Assembly (NCBI GenBank): GCA_000244995.1
Contig: CM001438.1
Location: forward strand, 1,294,921-1,358,920
Reading direction: 5' to 3'
Source of the DNA: Burkholderiales bacterium JOSHI_001
GTDB taxonomy: Bacteria; Pseudomonadota; Gammaproteobacteria; Burkholderiales; Burkholderiaceae_C
Length of the DNA stretch: 64,000 nucleotides
Shown here piece after piece: positions 48,318-56,706 of this stretch; the first letter of the stretch is position 1, and each line of letters starts with the position of its first letter. The translations under genes were made by a program, and so were the position numbers. The notes under the pieces are model-generated. The model made no database searches. It was not told the origin of the DNA and was given only the letters and a program-made list of their open reading frames with translations.

Positions 48318-48989
48318 ATGGCTGACTATTCGGGAAGCGAAACCGCCGTTGACTTGGGTGCCGTTGCGAATTCGGGTCCCGACGAGTGGTTCGACGTTCG
48401 GCCACCGACGGTTCCGGCGTCGGCAGTTCCCGTATTTGACGAGTCCCTGGACGCGGTGATCGGCTACCGGCACGAGGCGGTCACGGGCGTTTTCAAGTTG
48501 TACGACCTCCATGGCACGCAGGTGGCCATTGAAGAAGTGGGTCTCGAATCGCCATTGATCGACCCGCTGGACTTGGCGTTCATTGTCGGGGGCTTGGTCA
48601 GGAGCGCTGCCCGTGGCATTGGTCGCGGCGTCTTGGGCATGGCCCGTGGAGGCGCACGTGGGTTGATCATGCTCACCGGGGGCCGGTTGGCTGCGCGCTC
48701 ACTTGCCGTTTCGGTTGCCGGTGCCATGCGAGCCAGTTATCGCCTGGTGTTTGTTCGCAACCTCAAATTCACGGCCACCACGGCGGCCAGGATGGCCACC
48801 GCCGGCCGGCACGTGCCCTTGCAGATTCTGCAGTTGGCCATCCGGCATGGAAAGCGCATTGCCGACCCGCAGGGCGTCAAGGGTGCATTCCAATACACGA
48901 CGCAGATGATCCGAAACGGGCGGCAGTACACGCTGGACGTCGTCGTTCGTGAAAGCGACTGGACCGTGCTTCACTTTCATTACCACTGA
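48318..48989 (+). CDS. Candidate orphan polymorphic toxin, C-terminal RNase-like domain
   Basis: A 223-residue protein. Residues 1-44 are polar. Residues 45-115 (VIGYRHEAVTGVFKLYD, GLESPLIDPLDLAFIVGGL) resemble the pre-toxin segment of CDI/T6SS-type polymorphic toxins. A Gly/Ala-rich amphipathic stretch spans 95-140. The last 58 residues (LQLAIRHGKRIADPQGVKGA, YTLDVVVRESDWTVLHFHYH) look like a BECR-fold RNase toxin end, with His177, Arg180, Asp183, Tyr193, His219 and His221 as candidate active residues. This assignment is by pattern memory. Codon use differs: 16 of the first 43 codons end in A or T, against none of 20 sampled in the preceding gene. It has no signal peptide. Confidence 0.55.
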   Translation: MADYSGSETAVDLGAVANSGPDEWFDVRPPTVPASAVPVFDESLDAVIGYRHEAVTGVFKLYDLHGTQVAIEEVGLESPLIDPLDLAFIVGGLVRSAARGIGRGVLGMARGGARGLIMLTGGRLAARSLAVSVAGAMRASYRLVFVRNLKFTATTAARMATAGRHVPLQILQLAIRHGKRIADPQGVKGAFQYTTQMIRNGRQYTLDVVVRESDWTVLHFHYH

Positions 48990-49005
48990 GCTTCGAATCG
49001 CAGCC

Positions 49006-49542
49006 ATGACATCGAACTTGCCTCTCGCCCGGTGGGAACCCAGGTCCACGGCCTGCCGGGCGTCGGTGATGCTGGACACCGAGTCCATGCTGCTGAGTTT
49101 TGACCTCCTGGAGGGCGGTGCGCGGGTGGCTGCCGGCGCGCCCACGCTGGCGGCGGTCATCGATGAGCGCCTGGGGGTGACGCAGCCGGCATGGCGCATT
49201 TCGATCGATGCGCTGGACCTGCAACTCGATGCGAGCCGTCGCCTGACAGGCGGCGAAATTCGCTCCAACCCGGCGAGGTGGTCGCACGAGGCGCTGGCGC
49301 CCCCGCCTCACCCGGCCTTGCCAGGCACCTTGACGCTGGATGCGCCATTCGACAGCAACGGCATGGTGTCGTTTGCGGGGCCTGTGCGGGTGGTCATCGA
49401 TCCCACGACGCATGTGTTGGCGCTGAAATTGGGTCGGGCTGAAGCGGCGCAGTGGCTGCGCCTGGCCGATGAACTGCTGGCCGGCTGCACCGCCGACGGC
49501 TACCTGTGCGAACTGAGGTTGACCAGCCCGGTCGCCCCATGA
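49006..49542 (+). CDS. Candidate immunity protein paired with the toxin
   Basis: A 178-residue protein with no recognised family, no signal peptide and no membrane segment. It is predicted to be mostly beta-strand, with ISIDALDLQLD, GTLTLDAPFDSNGMVSFAG and VRVVIDPTTHVLALKLG. It starts 16 bp after the toxin-like gene and ends at a terminator, so the two form a closed two-gene unit. Size, solubility and placement fit a cytoplasmic immunity protein. The start at 49006 is preferred over an in-frame ATG inside the preceding gene. Confidence 0.5.
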   Translation: MTSNLPLARWEPRSTACRASVMLDTESMLLSFDLLEGGARVAAGAPTLAAVIDERLGVTQPAWRISIDALDLQLDASRRLTGGEIRSNPARWSHEALAPPPHPALPGTLTLDAPFDSNGMVSFAGPVRVVIDPTTHVLALKLGRAEAAQWLRLADELLAGCTADGYLCELRLTSPVAP

Positions 49543-49544
49543 AA

Positions 49545-49566
49545 AAGCCGCCCCTCGGGGCGGCTT
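49545..49566. terminator. Bidirectional intrinsic terminator
   Basis: A 10-bp perfect stem (AAGCCGCCCC / GGGGCGGCTT) with a two-base nominal loop. A run of A at 49542-49546 gives a U-tract for the minus-strand gene, and TTGGTCTT follows on the plus strand. It closes the toxin/immunity unit and the convergent gene. Confidence 0.8.
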
Positions 49567-49587
49567 GGTCTTGAGGCCGCAGCCAAG

Positions 49588-50073
49588 TCACAGGCGCGAC
49601 AGCGGCTGCGTCTCGGCAAAGCCGCCCGGCGGGCGGTGCAGCACCACGGTGCGGTCCAGTTCTTCTTCCAGCATGGCCTTGGCGCGCTCGCGCGAACGGG
49701 CCAGGGCCTGGCTCTGTTCGAGTGCCGCCTGCGACAGCGGGTGCTGCGACGGCGGGTTGTACTTGGCAGGCGCCGCGGCTGCGGCGGCCATGGCGGGCTC
49801 GGGCTTGGCGGCCGGCGCTGCCGCTGCGGCCGGCGCGGCAGCCCGGTTCGGGCGTGTGGCCAGCATCTCTTTCTGCAGCGCTTCGGCCTGGCGCCGGGCC
49901 TGCATCAGCATGTCGTTGGTGCGCGCGCGCGACTTGTCGGCCTTGTCCAGGCGTTCCAGCAGTTCCTTGGCGCGGCGGCCGAAGAAGAAATAGGAACCCG
50001 CCACCGCCAGCAGCGCACCGCCGGTGGCTGCGCCACCCATCAGGATCATCGTCGTCGTGTTCAGATCGCCCAT
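49588..50073 (-). CDS. Membrane-anchored coiled-coil protein, function unknown
   Basis: A 161-residue protein with one N-terminal membrane helix (TTMILMGGAATGGALLAVAGSYFFFG, about 7-32) and a basic coiled-coil (RRAKELLERLDKADKSRARTNDMLMQARRQAEALQKEML). An Ala/Pro-rich linker and a second short helix (ARSRERAKAMLEEELDRTVVL) follow. It is not recognised as a known family. The start at 50073 is chosen because the codons upstream add a non-coding-like extension. It faces the toxin/immunity pair across the terminator. Confidence 0.65.
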   Translation of the reverse strand: MGDLNTTTMILMGGAATGGALLAVAGSYFFFGRRAKELLERLDKADKSRARTNDMLMQARRQAEALQKEMLATRPNRAAAPAAAAAPAAKPEPAMAAAAAAPAKYNPPSQHPLSQAALEQSQALARSRERAKAMLEEELDRTVVLHRPPGGFAETQPLSRL

Positions 50074-50181
50074 GGCGTTGCTCGCTTCTTGGTGAGGGGT
50101 CGTGTCGAATATCAATGACACCTTAGCGCGGGACTTCCCGGGTGTCTGCGAACAAAGTCGCGCCCGGCCTCGCGGCGGACG

Positions 50182-52266
50182 TCAGAGGTGCTCTTCCGGA
50201 ATGGTTTCGCCAAACAGCGAAGGGCTGAACGACACCGCCCGGTGCTTGTCGTCCATGGCCCACAGCAGCAGGGCGCTGGCGCTCATGGGCTTGGCGAACA
50301 TATAGCCCTGCAGTTCGTCGCAGCCCATCTCCACCAGGATCTGCTGCTGGCGCTCGTTCTCCACGCCTTCGGCCACCACGCGCAGGCCCAGTGCGTGCGC
50401 CAGTTTCACCACCGCGTCCACCACCGAACGCGCGTCGGCGCTGCGTTCCACGTCCTGCACGAAGCTGTGGTCGATCTTCAGCTCTTCGGCCGGCAGCTTG
50501 CGCAGGTAGGCCAGGCTGGAGTACCCGGTGCCGAAGTCGTCAATGCTCAGGTGCACGCCGGCTTCGCCCAGGCGGCGCACGGCGGCCTGCGTGGCCTTGG
50601 TGTCCTCCATGGCCACGCTTTCGGTGATCTCGCAGGTGAACAGCGATGGGTGGATGCTGTTGCGTGCCAGCGCGCCCTGGATGCGTTCCACGATATCGTC
50701 CTGGCGCATCTGCAGCGCACTCAGGTTGATGGCCACGCGCATGCGCAGGCCCGATTCGCGCCACACCCGCGCCTGGCGGCACGATTCTTCGATCACCCAG
50801 TTGCCCAGCGCGCCGATCACGCCAAAACGCTCGGCCACCGGGATGAAGATGCTGGGCGGCACCACGCCGCGCGCCGGGTGCTTCCAGCGCAGCAGCGCTT
50901 CCACGGCGGTGACCTTGCCGGTGGTGGCGTCGATCTTGGGCTGGTAGAACAGTTCCAGCTGGTTCAATTCAAGCGCCTTGCGCAGGTCGCGCAGCAGGTC
51001 GAACTGCTCGCGCGCATCGGCGTCCATGGCGCTGGTGTAGAAGGCGTAGCAGCTGCCGCCGGCGCGTTTGGCGGCGTACATGGCGGCGTCGGCGCGGGCA
51101 ATCAGCTTGCCGTGCGCGCCGTTGTCCGGGTAGAAGGCCACGCCCACCGAGCAGCTGATCAGCACCTCGCGGTTTTCCACCGTGTAGGGGCGGTTGATGT
51201 TCTCGATCAGCACCGTGGCCAGGTCGCCCACGCTTTCCACCGTGGGGTTGCCGGTCACCAGCAGCAGGAATTCGTCGCCGCCGATGCGCGCCACCACGTT
51301 GGTGGTGCCGGCCATCTTCTTCAGCCGTTCGCCCACCATTTCCAGCACCTGGTCACCCAGGCTGTGGCCGAAGGTGTCGTTCACCGGCTTGAAGCCGTCC
51401 AGGTCCACGAACAACAGGGCCAGGCGGCTTTTCTCGGCGTCGCACTGGATGGTGGCGCGAATGAGGCGCTGCTCGAAGAACTGGCGCGTGGGCAGTTGCG
51501 TCAGGCTGTCCATGGGCGGCGCCTGGGCAGCCATTTCCGCCTTGGGATCACGTTGTTTCACCGGTTCGGGCGGTGGCGGCGGGGCCACGCGCAGGGTGGC
51601 GCGCCAGGCCCAGCCCAGCCCGGCCAGGGTGGCCAGCATCAGGCTGGGGGCCCAGTTGCCGAAACCCCAGTCCCCCGGGGGCGGCACCGACGCCGCGGCC
51701 ACGGCGGCCACCGAGAAGGCGGTTCCCATGGCGGCCAGCGGGCGCAGATGGCGGGTTTCCAGCGGCCAGCGGCGCGGCACCAGCAGCAGGGTCAAGAAGC
51801 CGGAAATGGCCAGCCCCAGGGCCAGCGACCCGCCCAGGCCGGCCATGTCGCCGGCGCCAAAGGCGCCCGGGTGGGCCACGGCCACCCACAGGGCGCTGAG
51901 CAGGCCGGACGCGCCGGTGGCCAACGCCAGCACCCCGTTGCTGCAGCGCTTGGACACCTGGGCCAGGCCCAGCGCCAGGATGGGCGGCAGCAGCGCCAGC
52001 AGCCAGGCCACGGCCGAGCGGGCTTCACGCGAGGCGGGGAAACGGGTGTCGTGCAGCATGGCCTGGCCGGGCCACCACAGGCCGGTGGCCAGCAGCAGCA
52101 CGGCCGCGGCCAGCACCAGTTCGGACTGCCGGCGCGGCAGCGCCTGCACCGGCTTGCGCCACAGCTCGGCCAGGGCCGCGCCCAGCCACAGCAGCACGCT
52201 GCCCAGGCCGATCGCGCTGATCGAAACCCAGGGGCTGTGGCTGTTGAAGAGGAGCGGCGACGTCAT
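50182..52266 (-). CDS. Dual GGDEF-EAL cyclic-di-GMP enzyme with membrane sensor
   Basis: A 694-residue protein. The N-terminal 245 residues are seven or so membrane helices, not clearly a named sensor type. The GGDEF domain follows (LFVDLDGFKPVNDTFGH; active site RIGGDEF, so cyclase-competent by motif). The EAL domain has VEALLRW and IDDFGTGYSSLAYLRKLP, both phosphodiesterase signatures, so it may be bifunctional. The start at 52266 lies at the first ATG before the first helix. It may set cyclic-di-GMP levels that act on the nearby exopolysaccharide genes, which is an inference. Confidence 0.92.
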   Translation of the reverse strand: MTSPLLFNSHSPWVSISAIGLGSVLLWLGAALAELWRKPVQALPRRQSELVLAAAVLLLATGLWWPGQAMLHDTRFPASREARSAVAWLLALLPPILALGLAQVSKRCSNGVLALATGASGLLSALWVAVAHPGAFGAGDMAGLGGSLALGLAISGFLTLLLVPRRWPLETRHLRPLAAMGTAFSVAAVAAASVPPPGDWGFGNWAPSLMLATLAGLGWAWRATLRVAPPPPPEPVKQRDPKAEMAAQAPPMDSLTQLPTRQFFEQRLIRATIQCDAEKSRLALLFVDLDGFKPVNDTFGHSLGDQVLEMVGERLKKMAGTTNVVARIGGDEFLLLVTGNPTVESVGDLATVLIENINRPYTVENREVLISCSVGVAFYPDNGAHGKLIARADAAMYAAKRAGGSCYAFYTSAMDADAREQFDLLRDLRKALELNQLELFYQPKIDATTGKVTAVEALLRWKHPARGVVPPSIFIPVAERFGVIGALGNWVIEESCRQARVWRESGLRMRVAINLSALQMRQDDIVERIQGALARNSIHPSLFTCEITESVAMEDTKATQAAVRRLGEAGVHLSIDDFGTGYSSLAYLRKLPAEELKIDHSFVQDVERSADARSVVDAVVKLAHALGLRVVAEGVENERQQQILVEMGCDELQGYMFAKPMSASALLLWAMDDKHRAVSFSPSLFGETIPEEHL

Positions 52267-52575
52267 GGACGGAAACTTGGGCGCTTCAGCTAACGGGTTG
52301 GGCAGGGGCACCGGGGAGGGCGGTCGCGGATGCGGCGCGTGCTGCGCGTCTGCCACTCCCCACCTTCGGCAGATGCCGGGTTTTTCTTGATGGCAGATTG
52401 TGGTTGCAGGCACCGGTTGTCACCGTTTTGCCGCTCGCCAAGCGGAAGCATTCCGTCACAGCTTTCAGACCTGTCTGTACCCCCTGGTTCCGGGGGCGAA
52501 ACGCGGGTCATGACTTCCGTCACTGTCCAGGTCCTTCCCGGCAGGGGCATCACCTCGCGGGCGATAATCCGCGCC
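52267..52575. other. 309-bp intergenic region between the GGDEF-EAL and DUF971 genes
   Basis: No gene is supported here. It contains GATAAT at 52563-52568, only 7 bases before the DUF971 start, so that transcript may be leaderless. An inverted repeat (CCCCCTGG/CCGGGGG) lies near 52479-52495. The GGDEF-EAL promoter is expected in the first half but is not obvious. Confidence 0.45.
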
Positions 52576-52998
52576 ATGGCCACACAGCAAACGTCCGTCC
52601 CATCGCCCACAGCGATCACGCTGCACCAGGCGTCACGCGTCCTGGAAGTCGCCTTCAGCGACGGGGCCCAGTGGCGCATTCCTTTTGAACTGATGCGCGT
52701 TTATTCGCCGTCGGCCGAAGTGCAGGGCCATGGTCCCGGGCAGGAGGTGCTGCAGACCGGCAAACGCCTGGTGGAGATCCAGGCCCTGGCACCGGTGGGG
52801 CACTACGCGGTGCAACCGGTGTTCAGCGACGGGCATGAAAGCGGCATCTTCACCTGGGCCCTGCTGTATGACCTGGGCGCGCGCCAGCAGGAACTGATGG
52901 CGGCCTACCTGCAGCGCCTGGCGGATGCCGGCCTGGACCGCGACGCACCCATGGTGGCCGCGGCAGGGGCCGGCGGCAGTTGCGGCCATTCCCATTGA
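52576..52998 (+). CDS. DUF971-domain protein
   Basis: A 140-residue cytosolic protein of the DUF971 family, similar to the N-terminal domain of gamma-butyrobetaine hydroxylase. The core (about 14-115) includes [33 protein letters not shown] and [15 protein letters not shown]. The C-terminus is rich in Gly and ends CGHSH, a possible metal site. It lies 20 bp before ubiE, a conserved beta-proteobacterial pairing. Its role is not established. Confidence 0.85.
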   Translation: MATQQTSVPSPTAITLHQASRVLEVAFSDGAQWRIPFELMRVYSPSAEVQGHGPGQEVLQTGKRLVEIQALAPVGHYAVQPVFSDGHESGIFTWALLYDLGARQQELMAAYLQRLADAGLDRDAPMVAAAGAGGSCGHSH

Positions 52999-53018
52999 AC
53001 CTGGAGCCTCAAGCAACC

Positions 53019-53750
53019 ATGGCCAACACGCACTTCGGTTTCCAGCAGGTGGACGAACAGGTGAAGGCGCACAAGGTGCGCGGCGTGTTCGACAGCGTGG
53101 CGTCCAAGTACGACCTGATGAACGACCTCATGTCGATGGGCTTGCACCGGGTGTGGAAGGCCTACACGGTGGCGGTGGCCAACCTGCGCGAGGGCGACCG
53201 CGTGCTGGACATCGCCGGCGGCACCGGCGACCTGGCCCGCGCCTTTGCCCGAAAAGTGGGCACGCGCGGCACCGTGGTGCACACCGACATCAACGAAGCC
53301 ATGCTGCGCACCGGCCGCGACCGTCTGCTGGACGAGGGCCTCGCCCTGCCCACCACCCTGTGCGACGGCGAAAAGCTGCCCTTTGCCGAAGGCAGTTTCG
53401 ACCTGGTGAGCGTGGCCTTCGGCCTGCGCAACATGACGCACAAGGAACTGGCCCTGGCCGAGATGTGCCGCGTGCTTCGCCCGGGCGGGCGGCTGCTGGT
53501 GCTGGAATTCAGCAAGGTGGCCGAACCCCTGCGCAAGCCCTACGACTGGTACAGCCTGAATGTGCTGCCGCGCTTGGGCCAGTGGGTGGCGGGCGACGCC
53601 GACAGCTACCGCTACCTGGCCGAAAGCATCCGCATGCACCCCGACCAGGCCGCGCTCAGGGCCATGATGCAGGCGGCCGGCTTTGGCCACGTGGACGTGC
53701 ACAACCTCACCGGCGGGGTGGTGGCCTTGCACGTCGGCATCCGCTGCTGA
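53019..53750 (+). CDS. ubiE: Ubiquinone/menaquinone C-methyltransferase
   Basis: A 243-residue SAM-dependent methyltransferase of ubiquinone synthesis. The N-terminal [29 protein letters not shown] is diagnostic; motif [16 protein letters not shown], motif post-I and [10 protein letters not shown] are intact. The start at 53019 follows a GGAG-like site. It is the second gene after DUF971. Downstream lies the promoter for the PEP-CTERM gene. Confidence 0.95.
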   Translation: MANTHFGFQQVDEQVKAHKVRGVFDSVASKYDLMNDLMSMGLHRVWKAYTVAVANLREGDRVLDIAGGTGDLARAFARKVGTRGTVVHTDINEAMLRTGRDRLLDEGLALPTTLCDGEKLPFAEGSFDLVSVAFGLRNMTHKELALAEMCRVLRPGGRLLVLEFSKVAEPLRKPYDWYSLNVLPRLGQWVAGDADSYRYLAESIRMHPDQAALRAMMQAAGFGHVDVHNLTGGVVALHVGIRC

Positions 53751-53871
53751 GCTTGCGTCCGCGCCTGGGTTTGGGCTCAGGTTTTTCCTGGTTTGCGACT
53801 CCATCCCCCTCAATGCGGTGTCTGTCAATGAGGTCTGGCCCTGGCGGCAACCGGATTGCGGGCTTGAATCG

Positions 53872-53887
53872 TGGAATACTTTGTGCA
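53872..53887 (+). promoter_or_regulatory. Candidate sigma-54 promoter of the PEP-CTERM gene
   Basis: TGGAATACTTTGTGCA fits the sigma-54 pattern TGGCACGNNNNTTGCA, with the invariant GG and GC spaced 10 bases apart. It lies 71 bases before the ATG, leaving room for a 5' leader with GGGAG at 53946-53950. Sigma-54/PrsR-like control is reported for other PEP-CTERM genes. This is a pattern match only. Confidence 0.45.
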
Positions 53888-53958
53888 TAGGCATGGTTGC
53901 GGTGTGAAAACGCGCACCACTTTGAACCTGCCAATGCCAAGAAACTGGGAGTTTTGAG

Positions 53959-54423
53959 ATGAAAAAGCCTGTTCTCGCCGCTTTCCTTGCCATGTCCGCC
54001 CTGGGCGCAATGGCGGCTGACCAGACGGTCAGCTTCACGGGAGCGAATGCCTCGTTCGCCAGCACCGGGCCCTTGCTGTCCGGCGGCGACGATGTCCTGT
54101 CCTTCGACAACCTGGCGGCCGGCCTGTACGACGTCACGCTCACCTTGAGCAGCCAGTACACCACGCCCCTGGTCGTCACATTGAACAGCAACGTGGTGCC
54201 CGAGGTGTTCAACCTGTTCGGTGTGATCCGCTTCTTCGGTCTGCAAACCTCCGACACCAGCCCGTTCACGCTGACCTTGGCGGGTAGTGCCACCACGCCA
54301 GCCCTGGCCAACTACGCCGGCACGCTGTCGGTGGTGCCGGTGCCCGAACCCGAGACCTACGCCATGTTGCTGGCTGGCTTGGGTGCCATGGGCTTCATGC
54401 TGCGCCGCCGTTCCAAGCCCTGA
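53959..54423 (+). CDS. PEP-CTERM sorting-signal protein
   Basis: A 154-residue exported protein. The signal peptide is residues 1-19 (VLAAFLAMSALGAMA). The mature part is a beta-rich domain with low Cys content (VLSFDNLAAGLYDVTLTLSS). The C-terminus is a complete PEP-CTERM signal: VPVPEPETYAMLLAGLGAMGF, then basic LRRR (residues 126-151). It should be cleaved and sorted by an exosortase, and XrtB is encoded 5 kb downstream. It stands alone between a candidate sigma-54 promoter and a terminator. Confidence 0.9.
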   Translation: MKKPVLAAFLAMSALGAMAADQTVSFTGANASFASTGPLLSGGDDVLSFDNLAAGLYDVTLTLSSQYTTPLVVTLNSNVVPEVFNLFGVIRFFGLQTSDTSPFTLTLAGSATTPALANYAGTLSVVPVPEPETYAMLLAGLGAMGFMLRRRSKP

Positions 54424-54443
54424 AGGCCGCGGCCTTTCGTACC

Positions 54444-54469
54444 AACGGCGCCACAGGGCGCCGTTTTTC
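54444..54469 (+). terminator. Intrinsic terminator of the PEP-CTERM gene
   Basis: ACGGCGCC pairs with GGCGCCGT around ACAG, followed by TTTTTC. It starts 21 bases after the stop codon. Confidence 0.8.
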
Positions 54470-54809
54470 ATGGTGGTTGCGGCGCTTGCGGGCGTCTTGC
54501 CAAAGTTCTGCCCCATGCTCAGGGTGCTGGCGGAACCACGGCCGGTTGGCCCACTCACACCCTGGCAGCCGGACACCGGAGTGTGCAGGGCGTCACAAAT
54601 CCGAGGGTCAGGGGGGCTGGCTCCCCTGAACCAGGGTCATGGAAGTCCAATACGCCGCCGCTACACTCGGTTTCCTTCGTATTCAGATGGTCTTTCGGCC
54701 GGTTCATCCGGCCACCGGGCCGTTACCGTGCCGCCCGACCCCGGTCGGGCACGACCATCCAGGGCGCACCAACACAGGCCTCGGTTCACCGAGGCGGGAG
54801 CATTTCAGC
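54470..54809 (+). promoter_or_regulatory. 340-bp region upstream of the eps operon
   Basis: No gene is supported. TACACT at 54662-54667 is a -10-like box. A hairpin pairs TCAGGGG with CCCCTGA (54608-54629), and a second inverted repeat occurs near 54736-54760 (CCCGACC / GGTCGGG). The long GC-rich leader between the box and epsD suggests post-transcriptional control. A GG/GC pair at sigma-54 spacing occurs near 54471 but lacks the TT, so it is not called. Confidence 0.4.
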
Positions 54810-55844
54810 GTGACTCAGACCCTCCTTACCCACCCCGTTCAGGTTTTGCGTTGCCCGCGTGTGGTGGCCACCGCCCTGGCCGTGGCTGCCACGGCCGTGC
54901 TGCTGGCTGGCTGCGGCGGCGGCAACAAGGAAAAGGGCGCGTCGCAAACCGCCGCCCGGGTGAACAAGGAAGAGCTCACTGTCCACCAGATCAACTTTGT
55001 GCTGCAGCAGCAGCGCAACATCAAGCCCGAACAGGCCGACGCGGCCAGCAAGCAGATCCTGGAGCGCCTGATCGACCAGGAACTGGCGGTGCAGAAGGGG
55101 GAAGAGCTCAAGGTGGACCGCGACCCGCGCGTGGTGCAGCAACTGGAAGCCGCCAAGCGCGAAATCATCGCCCGTGCCTACGCTGAAAAGGTCGGCGAAG
55201 CCGCGCCCAAGCCCACGCCGGAAGAACTGCAGAAGTACTACGACGACAAGCCCGCGCTGTTCAAGGACCGCCGCGTCTACAGCATCCAGGAAATCGTGGT
55301 CGAGGCCAAGCCCGACCAGGTGGCGGCGGTGCGCGCCAAGCTGCAGGCCAGCAAGTCGGTCAACGACTTCATGGAAGGCCTGAAGGCCGACAACATTCGC
55401 TACGCCGGCAACCAGGCCGTGCGCGCGGCCGAGCAACTGCCGCTGAACATGCTGGAAGCCTTCGCCAAGTTGCAGGACGGCCAGGCCATGGTGCTGCCCA
55501 ATCCCGCCGGCCTGCAGGTGGTGTTCCTGGCCGGCAGCCGCAGCCAGCCCGTCACGCTGGAGCAGGCCAAGCCGGCCATCGAGCAGTTCTTGCTGAACGA
55601 TCGCAAGCGCAAGCTGATTGCAGACGACCTGAAAGCCATGCGCGCCGCGGCCAAGATCGAATACATCGGCAAGTTTGCCGAAGGCGCGCCTGGCGCTGCC
55701 GGTGCGGCGTCCGCTGCGGCTGCGGCCGACGCGGCTGCGTCTGGCCCGGCCGCCGCGCCGGCCGCCACCGCAGCGCCAGCGGCGCCTGCGGCGTCGGGCG
55801 GCCTGGATGCCAGTGCCATCAGCAAGGGCCTGGGGATCAAGTGA
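54810..55844 (+). CDS. epsD: EpsD-family peptidyl-prolyl isomerase lipoprotein
   Basis: A 344-residue exported lipoprotein with a SurA/parvulin-like architecture, typical of EpsD in exosortase-linked polysaccharide clusters. The lipobox LLAGC places the acylated Cys at residue 35. A helical chaperone domain follows (LTVHQINFVLQQQRN, LIDQELAVQ, AKREIIARAYAEKV), then a parvulin-type domain (VYSIQEIVVEAKPDQVAAVRA). The C-terminus is a long Ala/Pro tail. The GTG at 54810 is preceded by GGGAG. It is the first gene of the cluster and overlaps epsE by one base. Confidence 0.88.
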   Translation: MTQTLLTHPVQVLRCPRVVATALAVAATAVLLAGCGGGNKEKGASQTAARVNKEELTVHQINFVLQQQRNIKPEQADAASKQILERLIDQELAVQKGEELKVDRDPRVVQQLEAAKREIIARAYAEKVGEAAPKPTPEELQKYYDDKPALFKDRRVYSIQEIVVEAKPDQVAAVRAKLQASKSVNDFMEGLKADNIRYAGNQAVRAAEQLPLNMLEAFAKLQDGQAMVLPNPAGLQVVFLAGSRSQPVTLEQAKPAIEQFLLNDRKRKLIADDLKAMRAAAKIEYIGKFAEGAPGAAGAASAAAAADAAASGPAAAPAATAAPAAPAASGGLDASAISKGLGIK

Positions 55845-56689
55845 TGCAACGCCTGAACCTGCGCTCCTTCATCCACCGTGGCCTGCTGGGTGCCGCATTG
55901 GCGCTGGGCGGCCTGCTGGCCAGCGGACCGGTGGCCGCCCAGGCGCCGGTCGCGTCGCAATCCGAATACCGGCTGGGTTCTGGCGACATCGTGCGCATCA
56001 GCGTGTTCCAGAACCCCGACCTCACCCTGGAAACCCGGGTCACCGAAAGCGGCCTGGTCAGCTACCCCTTGCTGGGCAGCATCAAGCTGGGCGGGCAAAC
56101 CATCACAGCGGCCGAGAAGCAGATTGCCGACGGCCTGCGCAACGGCAATTTCGTCAAGCAACCGCAGGTCACCATCGTGCTGCTGCAGGTGCGCGGCAAC
56201 CAGGCCAGCGTGCTGGGCCAGGTGAACCGCCCGGGCCGTTACCCGATTGAAGTGGCCGACATGCGCCTGACCGACCTGCTGGCCATGGCCGGCGGCACGG
56301 CGCCCGGCGGCGCCGATGCCGTGGTGGTGACCGGCACGCGCGACGGCAAGCCCATGCGCCTGGAAGTCGACCTGCCCACCGTGTTCGGACCCCAGGCCAA
56401 GGCCCAGGACAACATCCAGATCCTGAACGGCGACACGGTGTGGGTGGACCGCCAGCCCATTGTTTACATCTATGGTGAGGTGCAGCGCCCGGGCCCCATG
56501 CGGCTGGAGCGTGGCATGACGCTGATGCAGGTGCTGGCCACCGGCGGCGGCCTCACACAGCGCGGCACCGAAAAGGGCATCCGCCTGCACCGCAAGAGCG
56601 CCGACGCCAAGGCGCAGGTGCTGCAGCCGGGCATGGACGACAAGGTGCAGGACGGCGACGTGGTCTACGTGCGCGAAAGCCTGTTCTGA
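55844..56689 (+). CDS. epsE: Polysaccharide export outer-membrane protein EpsE
   Basis: A 281-residue Wza-type export protein. The signal peptide ends near residue 33 (GPVAAQA). A Poly_export domain (YRLGSGDIVRISVFQNPDLTLETRV) is followed by two SLBB domains (VLGQVNRPGRYPIE; IYGEVQRPGPMRLE). It carries polysaccharide across the outer membrane. Its ATG overlaps the epsD stop by one base, and epsF follows 17 bp later. Confidence 0.92.
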   Translation: MQRLNLRSFIHRGLLGAALALGGLLASGPVAAQAPVASQSEYRLGSGDIVRISVFQNPDLTLETRVTESGLVSYPLLGSIKLGGQTITAAEKQIADGLRNGNFVKQPQVTIVLLQVRGNQASVLGQVNRPGRYPIEVADMRLTDLLAMAGGTAPGGADAVVVTGTRDGKPMRLEVDLPTVFGPQAKAQDNIQILNGDTVWVDRQPIVYIYGEVQRPGPMRLERGMTLMQVLATGGGLTQRGTEKGIRLHRKSADAKAQVLQPGMDDKVQDGDVVYVRESLF

Positions 56690-56706
56690 GGCAATCAGGG
56701 TTCAAC

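Noticed and set aside
44380-48405. A minus-strand open frame of over 1300 codons opposite the FAD oxidoreductase
   Set aside because: Same codon-bias shadow effect; no domain or ribosome site, while the plus-strand gene has clear cofactor motifs.
54608-54629. A riboswitch or named RNA element before epsD
   Set aside because: There is a hairpin, but no conserved aptamer core that I recognise.
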